Assembly (NCBI RefSeq): GCF_027594785.1
Contig: NZ_CP075584.1
Location: 1,364,001 to 1,428,000 of the forward strand
Source: Cryobacterium breve
GTDB lineage: Bacteria; Actinomycetota; Actinomycetes; Actinomycetales; Microbacteriaceae
Direction: 5' to 3'
DNA length: 64,000 nucleotides
Part shown: positions 18,317 through 27,494 of the stretch, piece after piece
Layout: every line of letters begins with the position of its first letter
Position numbering within the stretch: the first letter of the stretch is position 1
The notes under the pieces: generated by a model
What the model was told of the DNA's origin: nothing
Databases searched by the model: none
What the model saw: the letters and a program-made list of their open reading frames with translations, nothing else
Position numbers and translations under genes: made by a program

Positions 18317-19767
18317 CTATCCGGCGGGCGTCGGGGTCGGGCTCGGCGTCGGGGGTACGTAGAACGGCGTCAGCCCGCGCAGTGCGGCGGCGAGCACCGT
18401 GGAGTCGTCGACCCCCGCGAGCCGGAGCGCCGTGTCCCCGGCGACGAGTCCGACCAGCACGGGTTCCCCGGTGAGGGGCATCATGTTGATCCAGACCCGG
18501 AAGTCCTCGTCCCCGCCGACCGTGGTCCAGAGCGGGGCCGTCGTGCTCCAGAACGGCTCGTCGAACTGCAGCCAGACCTTGTCGAGGGTGCCCATGCCGA
18601 TGTCGGCGATCGCACCACGGTGTGCGAACGGCAGTGCGGGGTCGAATTCGAGCACCCCGGACTTGAGCACCCCGAGCGGAACCGTGACGATGACCCGGTC
18701 GGCGGAGAGCGACTCCCCCGTGCCCAGGCGCAGGCTCACCCCGGTGTCCCTGTATGCAAGTTTGGTCACGACGCTCGAGTCGAGAAGGTCGATCCCCTCG
18801 GCCGCCTTGGTCAGCAGGCCGGCATACCCGCCGAGCACGATCCGCTCGTCGTTCGCGCCGGCGTCCGCGCTCGTGTACCAGCCCGACTGCTGGTCAATGG
18901 ATGCACCCGCGTCGATATCGAGAACGGTCGCGACCCGGAACGCGAGCCAGTCGGCGTCGGAAACGCCGTTGGCGGCATCCGTTGTGGACAATGTGCTCGC
19001 GCCCGAGCCATCGAGCGCCCCGTGCACGGACATGTCGCTGGCCTGGTTCGTGGCCCAGGCGAGCGCGGTTGCGACGGCCTTCTCGCCGGTGTCGGGCACC
19101 GCGACGACGATTCCGGCGTCGGTGCGGGTCTCGCTCGCGGTCGGGAAGGGGGCGGTCGCGATGCCGAGGCGGGTGAACTCCTCGTCGAGGGACGTGGTGC
19201 CACTGTGGCTCACGAAGGAGGGGCCGAGTTCGACCGGGAAGGGCCACTTCTTGTCGCTGACGGTGTCGATGCGGCCGCCGATGCGGTCGCGGGCCTCAAC
19301 GAGGACGACGTCGAAGCCGGCGTCCTTGAGGATGCGCGCGGCGCTGAGCCCGGCGATGCCCGCGCCGATCACGGCGATGCGTTCGCCGGGCTTTGCGACG
19401 GCAATGATCTCGCGGGCCGCGCGGAGGCCGCTGTCGCGACCGCCCTGCACGGTTCCGGGAGCGTCGGTCGAGGTCGCCTCACCGGCGAAGAAGACCCGGT
19501 CGAGCACGGGCTGGGCGAGCGCGGTGCGCTGCTCGGGCGTGGAGTCGACGGCGGCGAAGCTGTACGAACCGCGGGCGAAGGGGTCCGCCGACCATGAGGT
19601 GCGACGCATCTGCGCGGGTTTCGGCACGGGCGAGACGGTGGGCGTCGGTCCGGGGGCCGACGTGGGGGGGTGGCGGATGCGCTCGGCCGCGGGGCCGGGG
19701 ACACGCACGCGGTGAGAACGAGGGTCGAGAGACCGGTGACGCCGATGAGGAAGGTGCGACGTTTCAT
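18317..19767 (-). CDS. Flavin amine oxidase lipoprotein, circularly permuted
   Basis: Predicted exported FAD-dependent amine oxidase. The start at 19767 gives a signal peptide (MKRRTFLIGVTGLSTLVL) and lipobox LTAC. The unusual point is domain order. Motifs that normally end this family (DPFARGSYSF, then VFFAGEATST, TVQGGRDSGLRAA) come first, at about residues 60-120. The Rossmann FAD motif RIAVIGAGIAGLSAARIL and EARDRIGGRIDT follow, at about 130-170. The substrate domain and ADRVIVTVPLGVLKSG come next, and the protein ends just after VLVGLVAGDTALRL and a Pro/Thr tail. The permuted part is one uninterrupted frame. One frame break lies at the signal/linker border: the C7 run at about 19664-19670 needs one more C to join SASATPPTSAPGPTPT. 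Substrate unknown. Confidence 0.8.
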
Positions 19768-19976
19768 GGCGTTCCGCGCGTCGGGTGTCACTCACGTCCT
19801 CCTCTCCGAACGAAGCCGGTACCTTCCAAACTACCGCAGGGGTCGGTTCCGACGGTCGTGTGCCGCCGCCGCGCCGGTTTCGGCGGGCCGCTACAGCCGT
19901 TTCGGGCGCGGCGTGCGGAAACCGGCGCGGGCGCGAGCGCAGGCTGCGGAAACGGGCGCGGGCGTCGGGTCTGCGG

Positions 19977-21769
19977 TCAGGCGCGGAGTTCGGGCGGGAG
20001 CAGGAAGCCGTCGTCGAGGAGTTCGCGCACGCGCGGGAGGAGTTCGGCGGTGAGGTCGCGCTCGGAGACCTCGAGCAGGCTCGGCGAGCGCGCCGGCGAT
20101 CGCGCCGACCGCGAGTTCGCCGTCGCAGGCCCCGATCAGCGCGGCGAGCGCGGTGTCGAGCGACACCGACCGGCCGAATCCGCTGCCCTGGTGCAGGGTG
20201 AGCAGGGTCGGGTCTTCCTGGCCTGGCCAGAAGTGGCGCTCTTCGGTGACGTCGGAGGCAACGGTCAGGGTCGCGTAGACCAGGTCGTCATCCGGGAGGG
20301 CCGCGTGCCAGTCGTGGGCGGCGAGGCAGGCGGCGAGGTGGCTGCCGATTCCGTCGGGGTTGTGGCCGAGGCCGCCGTGCAGGCGTTCGAGGGCGCCGCA
20401 GCCGGGGTATCGACGCGGGCCGGTCGGCGTCCGGGCGGCGGAGCAGCAGGTACCCGAAGCCCACCTGCGTCACGCCCCGGGCCGCGAAGTCGTCGAGCCA
20501 GGCATCGTAGAGGCGGTCGAAGTCGGCCGTACCCGGCCGGGTGCCCCCGTCACGAATCCACGTCTCGGCGTAGAGCTCGGGCGACTGCACCTCGCGCTCG
20601 ATGATCCAGGCGTCGAGTGCCGGCGCGGCCCCTGACGAATTCGACGGAGATGTGCCCTCAGCAGGGGCCGAAAACGGCTTCCCCGGTGTCTTTTCGGCAA
20701 AATCTCCGTCGAATTGGTTCGGGTCGACGGGGGCAGGGGCGGGCTCGAGCCAGCCGGCGAGACGGTCGAAGGCGTCCTGGCCGGCGCGGTACTCCCAGTT
20801 GCCGAGGAGCTGGGCGACGCCGGTCGGGGTGAGGTGCCCGGCGGCTCCGCGCACGACGGACTCGACGAGGGCGTCGCCGACGAGGCCGCCGTCTCGGTAC
20901 TCGTAGCTCGGCACGCCCTCTGCACGCGGGGTGATCACGAAGGGCGGGTTGGAGATGATGTGGTCGAAGCGCTCCCCCGCGACCGGTTCGAACAGGCTGC
21001 CGAGCCGGAATTCGATGTTCGTCACGCCGTTGAGGGCCGCGTTGAGGGCGGCGAACTCGAGCGCACGCACGGAGATGTCGGTCGCGACGACGTGACGGGC
21101 GTGGCGGGAGGCGTGCAGGGCCTGGATCCCGCAGCCGGTGCCGAGGTCGAGCGCGGTGTCGACCTGGTTCGGCAGCAGCAGTCCGCTCAGGGTGAGGGAT
21201 GCCCCACCGACGCCGAGCACATGGCTCTCGCCGAGCGCGTGGCCGAGTACGAGCTCGCCCAGGTCGGAGGTGATCCACCAGCTGCCGGCCCCGTGGGCGT
21301 CCACGAAGCTGTACGGGCGGAGTTCGACGAGCGGGCGGAGCAGGGTGTTCTCGACGGTGGGTGCATCGTCGAAGAGGACTTCGGCAGTGGCGTCGTCGCC
21401 GCGCTCGTCGTCGTCGCCGACCCGGGCGACGAGCCCGAGCGTGACGGCACCGGCAGCACCGAGGCTCGGGAGCGCCGCCGACAGGGCGCCGCGGGTCACC
21501 GGAAGTCCGAGCACGAAGAGCTGCGCGAGGGTCGCCGAGGGTTCGTCGCGACCGAGCCTGCCACGGAGGGCCGCGAGGGCCCGCAGGGCGGGGACCCGCT
21601 GGTTGCGACGGAGCGCGGCATCCGCTTCGGGGCCCCAGAGTCCGCTCAGGGTCGCGACGGAATAGTGCGCCGCCTCGAGGTCTGCCCGGAGGAGGGGAAT
21701 GAGGACGAGGCTCTGAGCGGGGAGGGCGGCGGGATTCGGTGCAGGGATCACTCCCCCATTCAACTGCAC
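19977..21769 (-). CDS. DUF7059-type class I methyltransferase (frame broken twice)
   Basis: SAM-dependent methyltransferase of about 597 residues. It has an N-terminal helical domain (VLIPLLRADLEAAHYSVATL), an HemK/PrmC-like catalytic domain with DTALDLGTGCGIQALHASRH (SAM binding) and DHIISNPPF (the NPPF motif of N6-amino methyltransferases), and a C-terminal domain with FGYLLLRRP and WPGQEDPTLLTL. A protein or nucleic-acid amino group is the likely target. The frame breaks near 20424-20428 (one extra base before CGATACCCC) and at 20077-20082 (AGGCTC). Removing one G from the latter gives AGALAELLEVSERDLTAELL and leads to the stop at 19977. The start is uncertain: GTG at 21769 or 21751. A palindromic element (C1) is translated in frame within it. 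Confidence 0.8.
20637..20717. repeat. Palindromic element family C, copy 1 (inside a coding sequence)
   Basis: GAATTCGACGGAGAT and ATCTCCGTCGAATT are outer arms; inner arms are GGGGCCGAAAAC and GTGTCTTTTCGGC-like. The 81 bases are translated in frame as a linker of the methyltransferase (QFDGDFAEKTPGK...). The same palindrome is at 63326-63410. Confidence 0.78.
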
Positions 21770-21830
21770 TGCGCCGTTCGTCTGGGCTCCGTGGCCGACC
21801 GGCGCCGCACGGTCATCGGCACTGTGCCCG

Positions 21831-22664
21831 TCAGCGCCGCTCCTCCGCCACGCTGTTGCCCCCGTCGACGACGATCGTCTGGCCGGTGACGTACGACGCA
21901 CCGGGTGAAGCCAGCCACGCAATGGCGGATGCGACCTCAGCGGCCGTTCCGCTGCGTCCGGCCGGGACGAGCGCGCCTTCGGTGGCCTCGCTCGGCAGCT
22001 GGGAACCGGTCTCGATCCAGCCGGGAGCAACCGCGTTCGCGGTGATGCCGAGCCAGGCCTCGTCCACGGCGAGCGCGCGCGTCAGGCCGGCGAGGCCCGC
22101 CTTGGCCGTTGCGTATGCGAGATCGCCGCGGGCCGCCATCACCGGGCCGGTCACGCTCGAGACGGTGACGATGCGCCCCCATCCGGCCTCCCGCATGAAC
22201 TCGATCACGGTGCGGGTGGCATGGAAGGCCGTCGAGAGGTTGATCGCGAGGCTCCGCTCCCACTCGTCGGCCGGGGTGCTGGTGATATCGCCCTGCAGCA
22301 TCTCGGGGTCCCCGACGGCGATCATGCCGGCGTTGTTCACCAGGATCGTGGGGGTCAGCCGGGACGCGGCAAGCCCGGCGGCGAGCACGGCGGCACCGGC
22401 CTCCGTGTCGAGGGTGCACACGATACCCGTCGCCGGGATTCCGAGACGGACGAGTTCGCGGGCGCGGTCGTGGGCGCGCTCCGTCGTGGCGGTGACCACA
22501 ACCCGGGCGCCGAGCTCGCCCAGCATCCGTGCGGCGGCGAAGCCGATGCCGCTCGGACTTCCCGCCCCGGTGATGAGGGCGGTGCGGCCGCTGAGGTTCC
22601 AGGCAGCGGGGATGCCGGTCGGCACGAGCGTGGGGAGGGGCGGGTCGACGATCGGCAGGGTCAT
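21831..22664 (-). CDS. SDR family oxidoreductase
   Basis: A 277-residue short-chain dehydrogenase/reductase. It has the NAD(P) motif TALITGAGSPSGIGFAAARM (TGxxxGIG, about 29-48), the NNAG strand TILVNNAGMIAVGD, catalytic Ser in IVTVSSVTG, YATAK (Tyr and Lys of the triad) and the PGWIETG end of the fold. The C-terminus YVTGQTIVVDGGNS is typical. The substrate is unknown; the family includes 3-oxoacyl-ACP and sugar-alcohol dehydrogenases. It lies downstream of the LacI gene, separated by palindrome B2, and may share its transcript. Confidence 0.9.
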   Translation of the reverse strand: MTLPIVDPPLPTLVPTGIPAAWNLSGRTALITGAGSPSGIGFAAARMLGELGARVVVTATTERAHDRARELVRLGIPATGIVCTLDTEAGAAVLAAGLAASRLTPTILVNNAGMIAVGDPEMLQGDITSTPADEWERSLAINLSTAFHATRTVIEFMREAGWGRIVTVSSVTGPVMAARGDLAYATAKAGLAGLTRALAVDEAWLGITANAVAPGWIETGSQLPSEATEGALVPAGRSGTAAEVASAIAWLASPGASYVTGQTIVVDGGNSVAEERR

Positions 22665-22722
22665 GGCGTCATGCTAGCGCCGCCGCGGGGAATGCCGGGC
22701 GGTGTGTGCGGCCGGATCGGAT

Positions 22723-22779
22723 TGAGTTGCGGACAAAACACGTTCCCCGGCCGCGCGAAGGTGTCTTCTCCGCAACTCA
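22723..22779. repeat. Palindromic element family B, copy 2
   Basis: TGAGTTGCGGACAAAACAC pairs with GTGTCTTCTCCGCAACTCA. It lies between two genes in the same direction (lacI-like, then SDR) and its edge contains the TGA stop of the LacI-type gene. Confidence 0.78.
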
Positions 22780-23857
22780 GCGCGAGGCCTCGCCGACGAG
22801 GGCGTTCACGGGCACGGAATCCCGGGGAATGGCCTCGAACTGCCGGGTGACAAGCCGCGGGGTGACCATCCGGTAGCGCGGCGAAGTGGAATCGGGCGCG
22901 TGGGACACCCGCCCCTCGAATTCGCCGGTGAGCAACTCGAGCACGCCTGCCGCGACCTCGTCGACGGGCTGGTCGACGCTCGAGAGCCCGATGGCCGCCG
23001 CGATGGGCGTGTTGTCATACCCCGTGACCGGCACCCGGGTCGGGTTGGCGATCATCGCCCCGAGGGCGAGCGCGTCGCTCGCACACAGCACCGCGTCGAT
23101 GCCGCCGGCCGTGCGAGCGAGCTGCTGCATGGCCGCCGCACCCTGGTCGACCCCGTCGGTCGTGATCACCTCGAGGCAGGCGAGCTCCTCCGCGGAGACG
23201 TCACCCCGCTCGAGCATGGCCTCGTGCCAGCCGCGGCGGCGGTCGTCCCCGGTTCCGGACGGGCTCGGCCAGCCGATGTAGGCGATCCGCCGCGCGCCCG
23301 CGTCCTGCTGGGCCCGCGTCGCAGCGTAAAGGCCCGCGTGACCGTCGACATCGACCCAGAGATGGCTCGGGTCAGTGAAATCGCTCCCCTGCCAGGGCCG
23401 GCCGAACGTCACGAACGAGATGCCCTGTTCGAGCAGCCAGGCGGTGCGCGGGTCGTCGGCGGTCGTCGACGTCAACACGAAACCGTCGACATCCGCCCCG
23501 TCGTTCAGGCGGCGGAACTGGTCGATCTCGTCCTCGGGGCTCGTCGCGGTGAACAGGAGCACGCGCAGCCCGCGGGCGTCGGCCTGCTCGGTCAGGGCGT
23601 GCAGGAACCGGTCGAGCACCGAGCCGGAGATGCCGTCGATCATCGGGTCGAGGCGGATGCCGATCGTCGAGCCTGCGCCGGGTGCGCAGCCGCCTGGCCG
23701 AAGCATGCGGGCGGTAGCCGAGCGCAGTGATGGCCGCCTCGACCCGGGCGCGCGTGTCCGGCTTCACGATCCCCGGGGTGTTCATCACATTGGAGACGGT
23801 CTGCCGGGACACCCCGGCCACGCGTGCCACGTCGGTCACGGTGGGGAACTCACCCAT
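22777..23857 (-). CDS. LacI family transcriptional repressor (frame broken once)
   Basis: A sugar-responsive repressor of about 359 residues. The N-terminal HTH is canonical: TVTDVARVAGVSRQTVSNVM (about 5-25) and hinge helix ALGYRPHASARRLRT. A periplasmic-binding-like ligand domain follows (LWVDVDGHAGLYAATRAQQD, RRIAYIGWPS, DAVLCASDALALGAM, VPVTGYDNTPIAAA). The frame breaks at 23669-23674 (GAGCCT on +); removing one base gives TRRSSTIGIRLDP, the expected junction between HTH and core. It diverges from the sugar ABC operon and most likely represses it through two palindromes at 23944-23978. Confidence 0.92.
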
Positions 23858-23943
23858 GATGCCTCCCTCCCGGTTGCGCCACGAGCACAGGCTTCGTGCG
23901 TGGAACGATAAAAACAGACTAGCGCGTGGATTGGATCACAAAA

Positions 23944-23978
23944 TTGGATCGATCAAAGAAAAAGTTTGATCGATCAAA
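23944..23978. promoter_or_regulatory. Paired LacI-type operators
   Basis: TTGGATCGATCAAA (23944-23957) and the perfect palindrome TTTGATCGATCAAA (23965-23978), with centres 21 bp apart (two helical turns). CG-centred palindromes of this kind are bound by LacI-family repressors. They lie between the divergent LacI-type gene and the ABC sugar operon, about 70 bases before the binding-protein start. Confidence 0.85.
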
Positions 23979-24044
23979 TGAAACCGGCTATCGTCGTTCT
24001 CACACAAGCAAACGCGCACTGCGGCGCGACTTTAGGAGAAGAAA

Positions 24045-25309
24045 ATGCAACGACGCACTTCCCGCTGGATGATCGGGGCCGGCCTGACCATGGCTGGAGC
24101 GCTTGCCCTCACGGGCTGCAGGCTCGAGCTTCGGCGGCACCACGTCCGGCTCGACCGGCTCGGCGGCCGCTCTCACGAGCGACTCGAGCAAGAGCCTCAC
24201 CGTCCTGATCGGTTCGAGCGGCGACGCCGAGACGAAGGCCGTCAACACGGCCGTCGCATCCTGGGCGTCCTCGAGCGGCACGAAGGCCACCGTCTCCGTC
24301 GCGAGCGACCTCAACCAGCAGCTCGCCCAGGGCTTCGCGGCCAAGAAGCCGGCCGACGTCTTCTACCTGTCGACGGATGCCCTCGCCGGCTACGCGTCGA
24401 ACGGTTCCCTGCTCGCCTACGGCGACAGCCTCGCCAACAAAGACGACTTCTACCCGAGCCTCGTGAAGTCCTTCACCTACGACGGCCAGTTCTACTGCGC
24501 CCCGAAGGACTTCTCCACGCTGGGCCTCGTGATCAACACGGACGCCTGGGCGAAGGCCGGACTCACCGACGCCGACATCCCCACGACCTGGGACCAGCTC
24601 GAAACCGTCGCCAAGAAGCTGACCACGCCCGACCAGGTGGGACTCGCCATCGGCGGCGAATACGCCCGTGCCGGCGCCTTCATGGCGCAGGCCGGCGGCA
24701 ACCTCATGAACGAGGACAGGCTCCAAGGCCACCGCGAACAGTGCAGAGGCCGTCGCCGGTCTCACCGAGGTCAAGAAGCTCCTGAACGACGGCGTGCTGA
24801 AGTACGCCAAGGACGTGGGAGCGGGCTGGGGCGGCGAGGCCTTCGGCAAGCAGCTTGCGGCCATGACGATCGAGGGCAACTGGATCACCGGCGCCATGTC
24901 GAGCGACTACCCGAGCGTGAAGTACACGGTCGCCGAACTCCCGGCCGGCCCCGCAGGCAAGGGCACCATGCAGTTCACCAACTGCTGGGGCATCGCCACG
25001 GACAGCCCCAACCAGGCCGCAGCACTCAAGCTCGTCGAGCAGCTGACCAGCAAGGACTCCCAGCTGGCCTTCTCCAAGGCCTTCGGCCCGATGCCGTCGA
25101 TCAAGTCCGCCGCATCCGACTGGAAGGCCGCCAACCCGGTGCTCGTCCCGTTCCTCAACGGCGCTGACTACGCCGTCGGCACGCCGACCGCGAAGGGCTC
25201 AGCGGATGTCGTGACCGAGCTGAACTCCAAGCTCGAGTCCCTCAAGACGGGCGATCCCCAGCAGATCCTCGACGCAGCCCAGAAGAACCTCGAAGCGCTG
25301 CTGAAGTAG
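24045..25309 (+). CDS. Sugar ABC transporter substrate-binding lipoprotein (frame broken twice)
   Basis: Extracellular solute-binding protein (family 1) of a carbohydrate importer, about 420 residues. The signal peptide MQRRTSRWMIGAGLTMAGAL ends in lipobox LTGC. Mature motifs: SLTVLIGSSGDAETKAVNTA, KKPADVFYLSTDALAGYAS, GLVINTDAWAKAGL, PTTWDQLETVAKKL, MTIEGNWITGAM. The frame breaks at 24120-24125 and 24718-24723, both AGGCTC. Removing one G from each gives LTGCSSSFGGTTSG and NEDSSKATANSAEA. AGGAG lies about 7 bases before the ATG. It is first gene of an operon with two permeases (5-base gap) and a glycosidase, under LacI-type control. Confidence 0.9.
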
Positions 25310-25315
25310 TTCGAC

Positions 25316-26511
25316 ATGTCGAAGCCCGCACGCACGTCTCGCCGCTCCGGAATCCGGGGCGGCGAGGCCGCCTCGGGGTGGCTCTTCACCGCCCCGATGA
25401 TCATCCTGCTCGGGATGTTCCTCGTCGTCCCTGTGCTCATGGCACTCTGGGTCAGCTTCTCCGACTGGGGAGGCCGCGGCAGCCCCTTCGGCGGCAACGT
25501 GAAGTTCGTCGGCTTTGACAACTACTCCACCCTGCTGAACGGGGGCGGTCTGGCCGAACAGGACTTCGGCACGGCACTGCGCAACAACGCGTGGTACGTC
25601 GTGCTCGTCGTCCCGGTCCAGACCGCCCTCTCCCTCCTCCTCGCCGTGCTCGTCAACCGGCAGATCCTCCGCGGCCGCGGCTTCTTCCGCACCTCGTTCT
25701 ACTTTCCCTCGGTGACGAGTTCGGTGGCGATCACCGTGCTCTGGCTGTTCCTGTTCAGGCTCGACGGGCGCGGTCAACAAGCTGCTCTCGTTCATCGGCA
25801 TCAACGGGCCGAACTGGTTCAACGACCCGAGCGGCATCCTGCACAACTTCCTGCAGGCTCTTCGGGGTGACCCAGGGCCCCGCCGCCCTCACGGACGGAT
25901 CCTTCCTCGGCGTCTCCTGGTGGGACTGGCTGGCCGGCCCCTCTGTCGCCATGACGGCGTTCATCCTGATGGCCGTGTTCACCACGAGCGGCACGTTCAT
26001 GCTGCTCTTCATCGCCGCGCTGCAGAACCTCAGCGGCGAGGTCACCGAGGCCGCGATGATGGACGGCGCCAACGGCTGGCAGCGCTTCTGGAAGGTCACA
26101 CTCCCCCAGCTGCGCCCGACCCTGTTCACCGTGCTCACCCTCGGGCTCATCGGCAGCTGGCAGGTCTTCGACCAGATCTACACCGGCACCAAGGGTGCAC
26201 CCGGCAAGACCACCCTCACGCCCGCCTTCCTCTCCTACCAGTCGGCATTCAACAACCAGGCCTGGGGCCAGGGCGCCGCGATCGCGTTCATCCTCTTCGT
26301 GATCATCGTGTTCTTCACCCTCTTCCAGCGCTGGGTGCTGCGGGAACGGTCCGTCTCGAACAGGCGGATGCGGCCGTACCTGTCGGTCGCGAACGGTGCG
26401 ACCGCGACCGTCGTCGCAGCATCCGCCCTGACCGGGCCAGGCGCAGGTTCGCCCGGCTCCGGTTCCGACCCCGATTCCCACGCGCCCGACACGACCGGAG
26501 GCACCCGATGA
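25316..26511 (+). CDS. Sugar ABC transporter permease, MalF-type (frame broken twice)
   Basis: Inner-membrane permease with six to seven helices: GWLFTAPMIILLGMFLVVPV, NAWYVVLVVPVQTALSLLLA, SVAITVLWLFLF, VAMTAFILMAVFTTSGTFML, TVLTLGLIGSWQVF and AIAFILFVIIVFFTLFQRW. The EAA loop contacting the ATPase is present (EAAMMDGANGWQRFWKVTLP). Frame breaks at 25757-25762 and 25855-25860 are both AGGCTC. Removing one G each restores LFLFSSTGAVNKLLSFIG and NFLQLFGVTQGP. The C-terminus has a Ser/Gly/Ala-rich extension. The stop overlaps the next gene's ATG by 4 bases. No ATPase gene is nearby, so a shared MsiK-like ATPase is likely (inference from other actinobacteria). Confidence 0.9.
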
Positions 26512-27421
26512 CCGCCACGGTCTCGACGAAGACACCCACCCCGCCGTCGCCCTCGCGTCGGCTGCGCTCACTGAGCAGGCCGCAGGCTCCCCACCCGCGC
26601 CGTCGCGGGCCGGTCGCTGATGTACGCGATCCTCACCGTGCTCGCGATCATCTACATCGCCCCGTTCCTGGTACAGGTCGCGACCTCGTTCAAGACAGAC
26701 GTCGAGGCGGCGAGCAATCCCATCTCGCTGCTCCCGCAGACCTGGTCGACCGCGGCGTACGAAAAACTCTTCCTCAACTCGGACTTCCCGGTCTGGTTCA
26801 AGAACTCCGCCATCGTCACGATCTTCGTGACGCTCGGGCGGGTGTTCTTCAACTCGCTCGCCGGCTACGCCCTCGCCCGGTTGCAGTTCCGCGGCCGGAC
26901 GGTCATCTTCGCCGGCCTGATCGCCGTCATGAGCGTGCCCGGCGTCGTGCTCCTGATCCCGAAGTTCCTCGTGATCAACCAGATCGGCATCTACGACACA
27001 TACGTCGGCATGATCGTGCCGCTCCTCACCGACGCCGCCGGCGTCTTCATCATGAAGAACTTCTTCGAATCGATCCCCGCGAGCGTCGAGGAACAGGCCC
27101 GCATCGACGGGGCAGGCACCTTCCGGGTGTTCTGGTCGATCGTGCTGCCCATGGCGAGACCCGCCCTGATCACGATCGTCATCCTGTCCTTCCCAGGGCT
27201 CGTGGAACGAACTCTCGCACTTCATCGTCGCGACTCAGTCGCCCGAGCTGACGACGCTCACCAAGGGCGTCGCGTCGCTCGCCTCCGGGGAGCTCAGCCA
27301 GGGCACCCAGTATCCGCTCAAGCTCGCCGCCGCGGCGATCATGACGATCCCGGTCGCGGTGATGTTCTTCATCTTCCAGAAACGGATCATGAACACCACC
27401 GACGGCGCCGTCAAGGAGTAA
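26508..27421 (+). CDS. Sugar ABC transporter permease, MalG-type (frame broken twice)
   Basis: Second permease of the importer, about 303 residues. Helices: YAILTVLAIIYIAPFLVQVA, IVTIFVTLGRVFFNSLAGYA, TVIFAGLIAVMSVPGVVLLI and a last one (AAAIMTIPVAVMFFIFQ). The EAA loop is EEQARIDGAGTFRVFWSIVLP. The N-terminus and body are joined across 26584-26589 (AGGCTC); removing one G gives SRPQLPTRAVAGR. A further break at about 27193-27201 (CCAGGGCTC) has one extra C or G; removal gives a conserved GSWNELSHFIV. The ATG overlaps the upstream stop. The C-terminus ends at a TAA at 27421. Confidence 0.9.
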
Positions 27422-27494
27422 TCTCCGGCCGGCCGGCCACCCTTCCCCGTCCCCCTGTGGACATCCGCTTCAATCCAGGAGTCGTTCCTTCCTT

